This document shows positions 8,760 through 16,635 of a DNA stretch of 64,000 nucleotides, piece by piece. The number at the start of each line of letters is the position of its first letter. Position 1 is the first letter of the stretch. The notes below the pieces were generated by a model. It had not been told where the DNA came from. It worked only from the letters and a program-made list of their open reading frames with translations, and searched no databases. A program made the position numbers and the translations under genes. The stretch covers positions 1-64,000 of the forward strand of contig JAAWAN010000032.1 in NCBI GenBank assembly GCA_022792175.1. Reading direction: 5' to 3'. The DNA comes from Provencibacterium sp. GTDB taxonomy: Bacteria > Bacillota > Clostridia > Oscillospirales > Ruminococcaceae.

Positions 8760-10232
8760 TTACAGCCCGAGCAGCTTTTTGTACTGCAGATAGGCAATCT
8801 TCATCCGCTCCGGCTCGGCCGAGGGCTCATAGCGGGCAACATCGAAGGAGGAGGCAATCACCTGCCGCGCCTGCCCAATATCTGCAAGCGCGCCCAGCGC
8901 AATCAGCTGAACGGCCACATTACCGATCACCGTCGCCTCCACCGGCCCCGCTATCACCGGGATGCCGCAGGCATCCGCCGCCAGCTGGCAGAGAAGCTTA
9001 TCCTTAATCCCGCCGCCGACCATATGCAGCGCCGCATACTTCTTTTTGGTCACCTCGGTGAGCCCCTCCAGCGTATGGCGGTATTTGAGCGCAATCGAGC
9101 TGTAGATGCACTGCATCACCTCTCCGACCGATTCCGGGGCGGGCTGGTGGGTCTTTTTGCAGTACTCCCGCACCCGGGAGGGGATATCGCCCGGCGCTAA
9201 AAAGCTCTCGTCATCCACATCAATGAGCGACTGAAAGGGGGCGCATTCCCGCGCGCGCTGCTCAAGCTCGGCAAAGCTCATATCCATCCCTGCGCGCTTC
9301 CAGTGCCGGCGCGACTCCTGAATGAGCCACATGCCCATAATGTTTTTAAGAAAACGGATTTTCCCGCCATAGCCGCCCTCGTTGGTGAAGTTGTAGCGCA
9401 GCGCCGCCTCACTGGCAATCGGCGCATCCAGCTCGGTGCCGAACAGCGACCAGGTGCCGCAGCTGATATAGGCGAAATCCTTTTCCAGGGAGGGAACGGC
9501 CGCTACCGCGCTCGCCGTATCATGAGAGGCGACCGAAATGACCTTTGTAGACTTTAAAAGCAGCTCCTCGCAAAGCTGCGGGCGCAGCTCGCCGATGACC
9601 TGGCCGGAGGGAGAAATTTCCCCGAAAATGTGCCGCGGATAACCCAGCCGGTCGATAATATCCCAGGCCCAGCCGCCGGTCTTTACATCCAAAAGTCCGC
9701 TGGTGGAAGCCTCGGAGTAGTCGGTGTGCGCCGCACCGCTGAGGAAAAAGCCAAGCAGGTCCGGCAGCATTAAAAGCCTCTGCGCATTTTCCAGCAGGTA
9801 GGGGGTATCCTCTTTAACGGCATGCAGCTGGAAAACGGTGTTAAAGGGCGCATACTGAATGCCGGTGCGGGCATACAGCTGCTCCATCGGCAGCTTTTCC
9901 AGCACCTGTCTGGCGGCGGAGAGGTTGCGCGCATCGCGGTAATGGCGAACGTTTCCGAGCAGCCGCCCCTGCCGGTCGAGCAGGCCGAAATCCACCCCCC
10001 AAGTATCAATGCCGATGCTCTCATATTCCTCTGTCTGCCGCGCTTTCACCAGCGCCTCGCGAATCTCATGGGTGAGCCGAAGCACATCCCAGTAAAAGGT
10101 ATCCCCCAGCGTGACGGGGTCATTGGAAAAGCGGTGAATCTCCTCTATCGTCAGCCTTCCTCCGTCCAGGCAGCCCATCATGGCTCTGCCGCTCGAGGCA
10201 CCGAAATCAAAGGCCAGAACCGATCTGTGCAT
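8760..10232 (-). CDS. rhaB: Rhamnulokinase
   Basis: A 490-residue FGGY-family kinase that phosphorylates L-rhamnulose at O1. It has the N-terminal ATP-binding [26 protein letters not shown], the substrate-region [21 protein letters not shown] and [11 protein letters not shown], and the C-terminal phosphate 2 motif [14 protein letters not shown]. The ATG at 10232 follows AGGAGGG; an upstream in-frame ATG lacks such a site. It is first in the rhaBAD transcript, preceded by a three-hairpin leader and a good promoter. Confidence 0.95.
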   Translation of the reverse strand: MHRSVLAFDFGASSGRAMMGCLDGGRLTIEEIHRFSNDPVTLGDTFYWDVLRLTHEIREALVKARQTEEYESIGIDTWGVDFGLLDRQGRLLGNVRHYRDARNLSAARQVLEKLPMEQLYARTGIQYAPFNTVFQLHAVKEDTPYLLENAQRLLMLPDLLGFFLSGAAHTDYSEASTSGLLDVKTGGWAWDIIDRLGYPRHIFGEISPSGQVIGELRPQLCEELLLKSTKVISVASHDTASAVAAVPSLEKDFAYISCGTWSLFGTELDAPIASEAALRYNFTNEGGYGGKIRFLKNIMGMWLIQESRRHWKRAGMDMSFAELEQRARECAPFQSLIDVDDESFLAPGDIPSRVREYCKKTHQPAPESVGEVMQCIYSSIALKYRHTLEGLTEVTKKKYAALHMVGGGIKDKLLCQLAADACGIPVIAGPVEATVIGNVAVQLIALGALADIGQARQVIASSFDVARYEPSAEPERMKIAYLQYKKLLGL

Positions 10233-10281
10233 AAAAACAAGCCCTCCTTTTCCCAAATATCTGCTCTTTTCCCGACTGTTG

Positions 10282-10353
10282 AAAGGACAGAAAGCTGTCC
10301 CTTTAAAAAGCTGCGGGCCCTACGGCCCGCGGACAAGCCGCAAAGCGGTTTGT
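10282..10353 (-). promoter_or_regulatory. Three tandem stem-loops in rhaB leader
   Basis: Reading the transcript from the predicted start near 10359, three hairpins follow each other: 10333-10353 (9 bp, AAA-type loop), 10311-10332 (GCGGGCC paired with GGCCCGC, 4-base loop) and 10282-10304 (GGACAG paired with CTGTCC plus AAA/TTT). Together they fill most of the 5' leader before the rhaB ribosome site. No U-tract follows the last one. They may stabilise the mRNA or act as a regulatory structure; function is not known. Confidence 0.5.
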
Positions 10354-10365
10354 TTCGCTGACCTT

Positions 10366-10394
10366 ATTATAGACCCCGTGATTCATCCTGTCTA
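10366..10394 (-). promoter_or_regulatory. Promoter of rhaB-rhaA-rhaD
   Basis: On the minus strand, TAGACA (10389-10394) and a perfect TATAAT (10366-10371) are 17 bases apart, directly upstream of the hairpin leader. The facing deoR promoter begins 16 bases away, so a repressor bound between them could control both. Confidence 0.7.
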
Positions 10395-10409
10395 TAAATG
10401 ATTGTATAG

Positions 10410-10437
10410 TTGACAAACGCTCAAAAAAGTGTAGAAT
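10410..10437 (+). promoter_or_regulatory. Promoter of DeoR-type regulator gene
   Basis: A perfect TTGACA (10410-10415) and TAGAAT (10432-10437) with 16-base spacing, 36 bases before the regulator start. Between the two divergent -35 boxes lies a partial palindrome (CTATA at 10392-10396 and TATAG at 10405-10409), a plausible operator for autoregulation and rha control. Confidence 0.7.
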
Positions 10438-10473
10438 AACAATCAGTTTCAGTCAAATAAGGAGGCTGCTTTT

Positions 10474-11241
10474 ATGGTTTCTTCCCAGCGGGAAAAGGAG
10501 ATACTCGATCTTCTGGCCATTAAAAAAACGGTCACCGTTTCGCTTCTCTGCCAGAAGCTCTATGCGAGCAGCGCGACCATCCGGCGGGATCTTGGCCGGC
10601 TCGAGCGCCGGGGGCTCATCCGGCGCACCCGTGGCGGGGCGGTGCTCGCCGAGGGAGGGAACGACGAAGTCTCCGTCTTCGAGCGGCAGAGCGAAAATGC
10701 ACGGGAAAAAACGGCCATTGGCCGCCTGGCCTCCTATTTTATCAAGGATGGCTACACCGTTTTCATGGACTCGAGCAGCACCGTCTGTTGTGCCGCCCCT
10801 TTTCTGCTGCCAGTCAAGCGCCTGTCGGTGATTACCAATGGGCTGCACTGCGCCCTCGCCCTCTCGGCCGGAACAGGGTGCGAGGTCTATATGCCGGCCG
10901 GGCGTCTGCTCAGCCGCTCCAATTCGCTGGCCGGGACAGACACCCTCTCCTCCCTCTCCGGCTTCTGCGCGGAGGCGGCGCTCGTCTCCTGCTCGGGGCT
11001 GACAGTGCGGGAGGGGGTGACCGAGCCGGTGGTGGAGCAGTCGCGCATCAAGCTGCAGATGCTCCGGCAGGCCAGGACTAAAATCCTTCTGTGCGACCAC
11101 ACCAAGTTCGGGCGCATCTGCATGAACAAAACCTGCGATATCGGGCTGTTCGACTATCTCATTACCGACTGCCGGCCGGAGGAAGAAACCTGCGCCGCCA
11201 TTGAGGAGAGCGGCTGCGAGCTGGTCTATCCGGGAAGCTGA
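10474..11241 (+). CDS. DeoR-family sugar regulator, probable rha repressor
   Basis: A 255-residue DeoR/GlpR-type regulator: N-terminal HTH about residues 5-57 (REKEILDLLAIKKTVTVSLL, ATIRRDLGRLERRGLIRRTRGG) and a DeoRC sugar-phosphate isomerase-like sensor domain with DSSSTV, ITNGL and the late LLCDHTKFGR motif. It is divergent from rhaBAD with overlapping regulatory space. DeoR proteins usually sense a phosphorylated sugar, so rhamnulose 1-phosphate is a reasonable inferred ligand. The start has an AAGGAGG site. Confidence 0.85.
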   Translation: MVSSQREKEILDLLAIKKTVTVSLLCQKLYASSATIRRDLGRLERRGLIRRTRGGAVLAEGGNDEVSVFERQSENAREKTAIGRLASYFIKDGYTVFMDSSSTVCCAAPFLLPVKRLSVITNGLHCALALSAGTGCEVYMPAGRLLSRSNSLAGTDTLSSLSGFCAEAALVSCSGLTVREGVTEPVVEQSRIKLQMLRQARTKILLCDHTKFGRICMNKTCDIGLFDYLITDCRPEEETCAAIEESGCELVYPGS

Positions 11242-11436
11242 AGGATGCCAGGATAAAGCGCCGCCCAGAGGGCACGCAGCGCCAGAATCCTTTTGACATC
11301 CTCATATTTTTCCCCTTCCCTTCCAGCTCTACCATCAGCTATCTCTGCCCGTTTGCCTCCCTCGTCTGCGCATACAGCTCCTGCATCTCCCGGCAGAAGC
11401 AGGAAAGCTCCTTTTCAAAACGAGTTGCAAAGGCCG

Positions 11437-11901
11437 CTACAGCCTGCGCACAGGAAAGAACAGATGGCCCTTCCCCGTCTTTGGGCAGGTAAAATCATGC
11501 ACCGCGCCCATAAGCGAAAGGCCGTTTTCCTGCAGATACCGCAGCCCCTGCGAAAAGCTTTCTTCCCCTTCATTTTCCAAAACCAGATATTCATAGCCTG
11601 GAATCACCCATTTTGTCCAGCCCTTTGGCGGCTGCGCATCTTCCGTGCACTCCACCCCGGCCAGATAAAGGCCTCTGGAAAAATCCTCCTCCCAGGGCAG
11701 AAAGGAGAGGGAAGCATCCGACATGGCGCCCCATATCCCAGCAAGAGCGCCCTGCTCATCCCTTTTGGCCAGATGCGCCACCTCATCGAAATGGCCGTTG
11801 GCATCCGCCCACAGCCTTGCGATAAACCCGTCCCCATCGTCTGTAGAGCCCTGTTTGCCGATAACGGCGAAGGAAGCCTTGCAAAAACGTTCCGCTTTCA
11901 A
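11437..11901 (-). CDS. GyrI-like effector-binding domain protein
   Basis: A 154-residue protein matching stand-alone GyrI-like/AraC effector-binding proteins: FAVIGKQGSTDDGDGFIARL, GIWGAMSDASLSFLPWEEDF, GLYLAGVEC, WTKWVIPGYEYLVLE and a final FFPVRRL. The fold binds small drug-like molecules; there is no DNA-binding domain here. The start is TTG at 11901, with AGGAGG 9 to 10 bases upstream. It stands alone between the rha regulator and a VOC gene on the opposite strand. Function beyond ligand binding cannot be stated. Confidence 0.8.
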   Translation of the reverse strand: MKAERFCKASFAVIGKQGSTDDGDGFIARLWADANGHFDEVAHLAKRDEQGALAGIWGAMSDASLSFLPWEEDFSRGLYLAGVECTEDAQPPKGWTKWVIPGYEYLVLENEGEESFSQGLRYLQENGLSLMGAVHDFTCPKTGKGHLFFPVRRL

Positions 11902-12027
11902 AAATGTTTTCCTCCTTTTCGGGTTTCCCCGCCTGTTTTAACGAAAGTATATCATATCTGCGCCGGCAAATCCAACGAACGGCAAAAAGTCCTGTACCAA
12001 AATTTATCCAGAAGGAGGTATCTTTTC

Positions 12028-12381
12028 ATGAAGCTGGGAGAAGTCTGCCTGCTGACCGGCGACGTTGTCCGGCTGGCAAAATTTTATAAAAAGCTGCTCG
12101 GTATCGAAAATGGCAGCAGCGACCCTGTTCATCAGACGATTATTGCCGAGGAAACCATGCTCACCATTTATAACGACGGGATAAAGCGTCCTGAAACCGG
12201 CAGTCATATCCAGCTGGCCTTTACGGTGGAGGATGTCGACCGGGAATATGTGCGCTTAAAGGAGCTGGGGGCAAAAATTGCCAGTCCGCCTGCCAGCCGG
12301 CCATGGGGTGCCAGAAATATGAGCTTTTTTGATCCGGACGGCAACCTCCTCTTCCTGCGCAGTTTTCCGAAGGAAAAATGA
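12028..12381 (+). CDS. VOC/glyoxalase-superfamily protein
   Basis: A 117-residue single-domain VOC protein with paired beta-alpha-beta-beta-beta modules: VCLLTGDVVRLAKFYKKLLG in the first half and LAFTVEDVDREYVRLKELGA...FFDPDGNLLFL in the second. The superfamily covers glyoxalases, bleomycin/fosfomycin resistance proteins and dioxygenases; substrate is not evident. The start at 12028 follows GAAGGAGG; the longer upstream open frame has no support. It is monocistronic. Confidence 0.85.
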   Translation: MKLGEVCLLTGDVVRLAKFYKKLLGIENGSSDPVHQTIIAEETMLTIYNDGIKRPETGSHIQLAFTVEDVDREYVRLKELGAKIASPPASRPWGARNMSFFDPDGNLLFLRSFPKEK

Positions 12382-12578
12382 GCGTCTTTGTCCAATAAGA
12401 TGCTCCCATGCTCGTATTGAAGGATGGTGACGGAAAGAGGGCATAAAAAAAGCCGCCTGTCGCCCATTGATAAAGCGGCCTGCGGGGGTGGCGGTTTCTG
12501 CCTTTTATCCGTATCGTTACAGTAAATCCGAAGATATGTAACGTTATGGTTATCGGCATATCCTCCCCCTCTCATTCA

Positions 12579-12600
12579 CCCCACAAACGCGTTTGTGGGG
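12579..12600. repeat. 22-bp perfect palindrome
   Basis: The arm CCCCACAAACG is followed directly by its reverse complement, giving 22 bases of uninterrupted dyad symmetry around an ACGCGT centre. It lies in the gap between the VOC and GH51 genes (12382-12890), with no T-run after it. That gap also contains a weak reverse-strand open frame (12550-12762) and a TATAAT at 12825-12830 preceding the GH51 gene. It may be an operator or a cruciform site. Confidence 0.6.
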
Positions 12601-12824
12601 GCACCTATGGGTGGTGTGGCTGAACCGCCTGCCGTTTTCGCAGCGCCTAAGGCTATTCGATCGTTTGCGCCGCTTTTTGTCAATCTTCGCCGCTTCAGCG
12701 CGGTTTAATCGGTCACGCAGCGATATTGCTTTTTCATTTTTAACCATCCTTTCAAGCGTCAAATTGTCATCGTCCAGAAAGGAAAATTTGGACAGAAGAG
12801 CTTTAAAGCGCTCCCACTATCGGT

Positions 12825-12830
12825 TATAAT
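12825..12830 (+). promoter_or_regulatory. Likely -10 box for GH51 gene
   Basis: A perfect TATAAT 60 bases upstream of the GH51 start. The -35 region is poor (CTTTAA-like), and the palindrome GCTTTAAAGC at about 12800-12809 sits there, which would suit an activator-dependent promoter. Confidence 0.4.
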
Positions 12831-12890
12831 GAAATAAATAAGCCGGACAGGCCGGATAGAAGATATCTGCAAAGAAAGGAAGAGGTCTAT

Positions 12891-14372
12891 TTGAACAAGC
12901 TGGTTGTTAATACCTATAAGCAGCCCTCCCGCATCAGCCGGAACATCTATGGGCATTTCTCCGAGCACCTGGGGCGCTGTATCTATGGCGGGCTCTATGT
13001 CGGGGAAAATTCCCCCATCCCGAATGTAAACGGCATGCGCACCGATGTGGTCGAGGCGCTGAAAAGGATTAAAATCCCCGTTCTGCGCTGGCCGGGCGGC
13101 TGCTTTGCCGATGAATACCACTGGAAGGACGGCATCGGCGACAAAAAGCTCCGCAAGCGGATGGTCAACACCCACTGGGGCGGGGTGGTGGAGGATAACA
13201 GCTTCGGCACCCATGAGTTCATGGAGCTCTGCCGCCAGCTTTCGTGCGAGCCATATGTCAACGGCAACGTCGGCAGCGGCACCGTTCAGGAGATGCAGGA
13301 ATGGGTGGAGTATATGACCTTTGACGGGGACTCCCCCATGGCCCGGCTGCGGGCGGAAAACGGGCATAAGCAGCCCTGGCAGCTCAAATATTTCGGCGTT
13401 GGCAACGAGAACTGGGGCTGCGGCGGCAATATGACGGCGGAGGAATACGCCAACCAGTACCGCCGCTACCAGACCTATGTGCGCAACTATGGGGAAAACA
13501 GAATCTATAAAATTGCCTGCGGGCCGAATGTGTCCGACTACCGCTGGAGCGAGGTGCTCATGCGCGAGGCCGCCCCTTATATGGATGGGCTGACGCTGCA
13601 CCACTACAGCTTCTGCGGGGAGGATTTTGCCCACAAGGGGAGCGCTTTGGGCTTCCCGGAAGAGGAATGGTATTCGCTGCTTCATAAGGCGCTCTATATG
13701 GATACACTCATCGAGACCCACAAAGGGATTATGCGCCGGTATGACCCCGAGGGCCGCATCGGGCTGCTGGTGGATGAATGGGGCGCCTGGCACGATGTGG
13801 AGCCGGGCACCAACCCGGGCTTTCTCTACCAGCAGAATACCCTGCGGGATGCGATGGTCGCCGCCGTTACTCTCAATATCTTCAATAAACACAGCGACCG
13901 GGTCAGGATGGCCAACCTCGCGCAGACGGTCAACGTTCTGCAGTCAGTCATACTGACCGAGGGGGAGCAGATGCTGCTCACCCCCACCTACCATGTATTT
14001 GACATGTACAGGGACCATCAGGATGCCATGCTGGCAGACAGCTTCATACAGAGCGAAAAGGAGGGCGAAGGGGCCTATCGCATCCCCACCCTGCAGGAGT
14101 CCGCCTCAGTGGCAAAGGATGGCACCCTCACCGTTACGCTGGCAAACCTCTCGCTCGGCAGGGACTATGAGATAGATGCGGTTTTGCTGGGCGCTCCCTC
14201 CGGCAAAATCGAGGCCTCGCTGCTCGGCGGAAGGATGGACGCTTATAACAGCTTTGAGCAGCCGGATAAGATACAGCCGCAGGAGTTTGGCAGCGAGGTG
14301 CGGCGCACCTCTTCGGGCGCGGCCTTCAAAATCCCGGCGCACAGCATTCTAAAGCTCTCGGTGCGCCCTTAA
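12891..14372 (+). CDS. GH51 alpha-L-arabinofuranosidase
   Basis: A 493-residue cytoplasmic glycosidase with no signal peptide. The TIM barrel carries acid/base E173 in GVGNENWG and nucleophile E296 in [10 protein letters not shown]; the [13 protein letters not shown] and [18 protein letters not shown] stretches are typical of GH51. A C-terminal beta domain follows (about residues 390-493). It releases terminal alpha-L-arabinofuranosyl groups from arabinan or arabinoxylan oligosaccharides taken into the cell. The start is TTG with a GAAAGGAAGAGG site upstream. It is followed without a gap by a DUF6171 gene. Confidence 0.95.
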   Translation: MNKLVVNTYKQPSRISRNIYGHFSEHLGRCIYGGLYVGENSPIPNVNGMRTDVVEALKRIKIPVLRWPGGCFADEYHWKDGIGDKKLRKRMVNTHWGGVVEDNSFGTHEFMELCRQLSCEPYVNGNVGSGTVQEMQEWVEYMTFDGDSPMARLRAENGHKQPWQLKYFGVGNENWGCGGNMTAEEYANQYRRYQTYVRNYGENRIYKIACGPNVSDYRWSEVLMREAAPYMDGLTLHHYSFCGEDFAHKGSALGFPEEEWYSLLHKALYMDTLIETHKGIMRRYDPEGRIGLLVDEWGAWHDVEPGTNPGFLYQQNTLRDAMVAAVTLNIFNKHSDRVRMANLAQTVNVLQSVILTEGEQMLLTPTYHVFDMYRDHQDAMLADSFIQSEKEGEGAYRIPTLQESASVAKDGTLTVTLANLSLGRDYEIDAVLLGAPSGKIEASLLGGRMDAYNSFEQPDKIQPQEFGSEVRRTSSGAAFKIPAHSILKLSVRP

Positions 14373-14654
14373 ATGCAGATGAAAACCGAGTGCAGGCGCT
14401 GCCTGCTTGAGGAGCTCTCCCGGGAGGCTTTTCAGAATATCTACCGCTATATTGAGTCCATTCCTACGGAACAGCGGGTGCCGGAGCCTGTTTACCGGCA
14501 GCGGCTGGCGCTCTGCAAAGGATGCTCTAACCTTTTAAATGGCATGTGCTCGCTCTGCGGCTGCTTTGTGGAGGTACGGGCCGCCAAAAGGCTTGGCGCC
14601 TGCCCGAATATCCCAAAGCGCTGGGACCGCTATCAGCCGCCCGAGACTTTATAG
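14373..14654 (+). CDS. DUF6171 cysteine-rich small protein
   Basis: A 93-residue protein with a zinc-ribbon-like cysteine pattern: CRRC near the start, then CKGCSNLLNGMCSLCGCFVE and a final GACPNIPKRW. This pattern fits DUF6171 of Clostridia. The ATG follows the GH51 stop directly; a second ATG two codons later is also possible. No clear ribosome site is seen, so it is probably translated by coupling. Function is unknown; metal binding is inferred from the cysteines. Confidence 0.75.
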   Translation: MQMKTECRRCLLEELSREAFQNIYRYIESIPTEQRVPEPVYRQRLALCKGCSNLLNGMCSLCGCFVEVRAAKRLGACPNIPKRWDRYQPPETL

Positions 14655-14684
14655 CGGCCCGTTCCTTTCGGCGTCTCTTTTATG

Positions 14685-14726
14685 AAAACCCCGCTTTTGG
14701 CTCAAAAAAGCCAAAAGCGGGGTTTT
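14685..14726. terminator. Bidirectional terminator
   Basis: An 18-bp perfect stem (AAAACCCCGCTTTTGGCT with its complement) and a 6-base loop, flanked by A and T runs on both sides. It separates the GH51/DUF6171 transcript from the convergent ABC exporter genes. Confidence 0.85.
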
Positions 14727-14799
14727 CTGGACCTGCCGGAAAAATATTTTTCCGCCTGCTCCTGTTATAAGGGAGTCGCTGCTCCCTTTCGCCTCCTTC

Positions 14800-16635
14800 C
14801 TACTGATAATACCGGGCCTGGGCATTCCAGAGCTCCCGGTATTTGCCGCCCTCTTCGGCAAGCAGCTGCGCATGCGTCCCCAACTGGATGAGCTTTCCCT
14901 CATGGAAAACGGCAATCCGGTCACAAAAGCGGCAGGAGGCGAGCCGGTGGCTGATATAAACGGCCGTTTTGCCGCCGGCAATTTCATTAAAGCTGCTGTA
15001 AACCTCATATTCCGAAACCGGGTCGAGGGCGGCGGTCGGTTCATCGAGAATGATAAAGGGCGCATTCTTATAAAGCGCCCGGGCAAGCGCAATCTTCTGC
15101 GCCTCCCCGCCGGATATCTCCACTCCGCTTTCATCAAAATCCTTATAAAGGCAGCCCTTCGTCCCCTGAGGCATGCCGGACAGCCGTTCGCCAAAGCCGG
15201 CCTTTCTGAGGCAATCCCGCACTCGCTCTTCATCATACTGCGCGCTGGCGGCCACATTCTGTCCAAGCCCGAAGGAAAACAGGCAAAAATCCTGAAAGAC
15301 CACCGAGAAAAGCGAACGGTATTCCTCCTCCTCATATTTCTGTATGGGAACGCCGTTCAGGAGTATCTCCCCTTCGCTGGGGTCATAGAGCCGGCAGAGG
15401 AGCTTGATAAGAGTCGTTTTGCCGGAGCCGTTCATTCCTACTACCGCCAGCCTCTCACCCGCCCGCAATTTCAGGCTCACCCGCTGCAGCGCATCGGCGG
15501 GGGCACCCGGATAGCGGAAGCTGAGATCTCTGAATTCTATCGCATAGTCGTTATCCTCCCGCTTTTCGGTGGTGAGCGAGCCCTGATACCTCCGGTTGGG
15601 AATATCCAGATAGGCGAACATCTCCTGCAGATAGAGACAGTAAACGGCGTTGTCGGCGTTTAAAAACATCAGCTCCCGCACCCCGTCGCCCAGCCTGGAA
15701 AGGACGGCCGCATACTGCACGGCGCTCCCCGCGCCAAAAGCGCCAAAAAAGGCCTTGAGAGCCACAAAAAGGCAGCCGAGCGCATTGCTCAGCCCGATGG
15801 CGGCAGTTGCCAGCGCGGGATAGAGGGCCATTTTAAAAATCGCTTTCTGATTTTCCTTCTCCGCCCCGATAAGCTCATCCAGCGACTTTTCGGCAACGGC
15901 GCTCTGCGCATAAATGCGAACGTCCTTCGCCCTTTCCGGGCTCACGCAGAGTTCCCCGCCAAAAAAGGCAAAGGCCCGGTTAAACCAGACATTGCCCGCG
16001 CACCATTTCATGAAAACCGCGTTTTCCCGAAAGGCCGCCCCGGAGTAGCAGAGGCCCCCCAGCGCCGTACATAAAAGAACGCCCACCGAAAGGAGGGGAT
16101 GGTCCATTCCCGCATGCCCCGTTTTGGAGAGAAAGAGGGGCAGGGCCATGATCAGGGAGAGAAAAAGGGTTACGCCGGCGCAGATAAGGCTCGGTATCCC
16201 CCAGACAAGCTGGCTCATCCCGTTGCCATACATATAGAGGTTCTCCTCTACCTGCTGCCGCTGCCGCTGAATGGAAGCATCCTCCAGGTCGACAAAATCC
16301 AGCGCCATCTGCTTATCGGAAAAAATCTTCCGGAACCAGTCCCACATCTGCGCCTGCTTTTCATTGCCGGCCCGCTCAAGGGTGCTTTTTAAAACGGCGC
16401 AGATAAAATTAACAAGAATCAGGCCGGCCGCATAGGCCACCGCCGTTTCCGCCCTTTTGAGGGAAAATAGTTCATCGATGATGCGCGCGGAAAACCAGAT
16501 GGACAAAAAGGGCTGTGTGCAGCGAACGAGCTCATGCAGGGCCTTATTCTGCAGCAGCCCGGGACAGTAACGCCTCAAAAGCCCATAGCCGCGCAGGGTA
16601 ATGGCGGCGCGCCGGCGGATGGACAGCTTCTTCAC
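14800..16635 (-). CDS. ABC exporter half-transporter, cassette 1 second subunit
   Basis: A 611-residue TMD-NBD protein. The membrane domain spans about residues 1-340. The ATPase has Walker A GMNGSGKTTLIK, the ISGGEAQKIALARAL signature, Walker B FIILDEPTAALDP and the H-loop YISHRLAS. The start is GTG at 16635, overlapping the stop of the upstream exporter gene (GTGA), so the two probably make a heterodimer. There is no C39 peptidase domain. Partner genes upstream are a GHKL kinase and a LytTR regulator. The substrate is unknown; a small peptide or lipid is plausible. Confidence 0.88.
   Translation of the reverse strand: MKKLSIRRRAAITLRGYGLLRRYCPGLLQNKALHELVRCTQPFLSIWFSARIIDELFSLKRAETAVAYAAGLILVNFICAVLKSTLERAGNEKQAQMWDWFRKIFSDKQMALDFVDLEDASIQRQRQQVEENLYMYGNGMSQLVWGIPSLICAGVTLFLSLIMALPLFLSKTGHAGMDHPLLSVGVLLCTALGGLCYSGAAFRENAVFMKWCAGNVWFNRAFAFFGGELCVSPERAKDVRIYAQSAVAEKSLDELIGAEKENQKAIFKMALYPALATAAIGLSNALGCLFVALKAFFGAFGAGSAVQYAAVLSRLGDGVRELMFLNADNAVYCLYLQEMFAYLDIPNRRYQGSLTTEKREDNDYAIEFRDLSFRYPGAPADALQRVSLKLRAGERLAVVGMNGSGKTTLIKLLCRLYDPSEGEILLNGVPIQKYEEEEYRSLFSVVFQDFCLFSFGLGQNVAASAQYDEERVRDCLRKAGFGERLSGMPQGTKGCLYKDFDESGVEISGGEAQKIALARALYKNAPFIILDEPTAALDPVSEYEVYSSFNEIAGGKTAVYISHRLASCRFCDRIAVFHEGKLIQLGTHAQLLAEEGGKYRELWNAQARYYQ

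Noticed and set aside
11339..11450. Amphipathic coding-like stretch on the minus strand just after the GyrI-like gene, in another frame (FEKELSCFCREMQELYAQ)
   Set aside because: It has no start and the GyrI-like protein already ends at its usual C-terminus. It could be a remnant of a neighbouring gene but is too short to call.
12550..12762. Basic 70-codon open frame on the minus strand in the VOC-GH51 gap
   Set aside because: It lacks a clear ribosome site and family resemblance, and contains the 22-bp palindrome; kept only as a doubtful frame.
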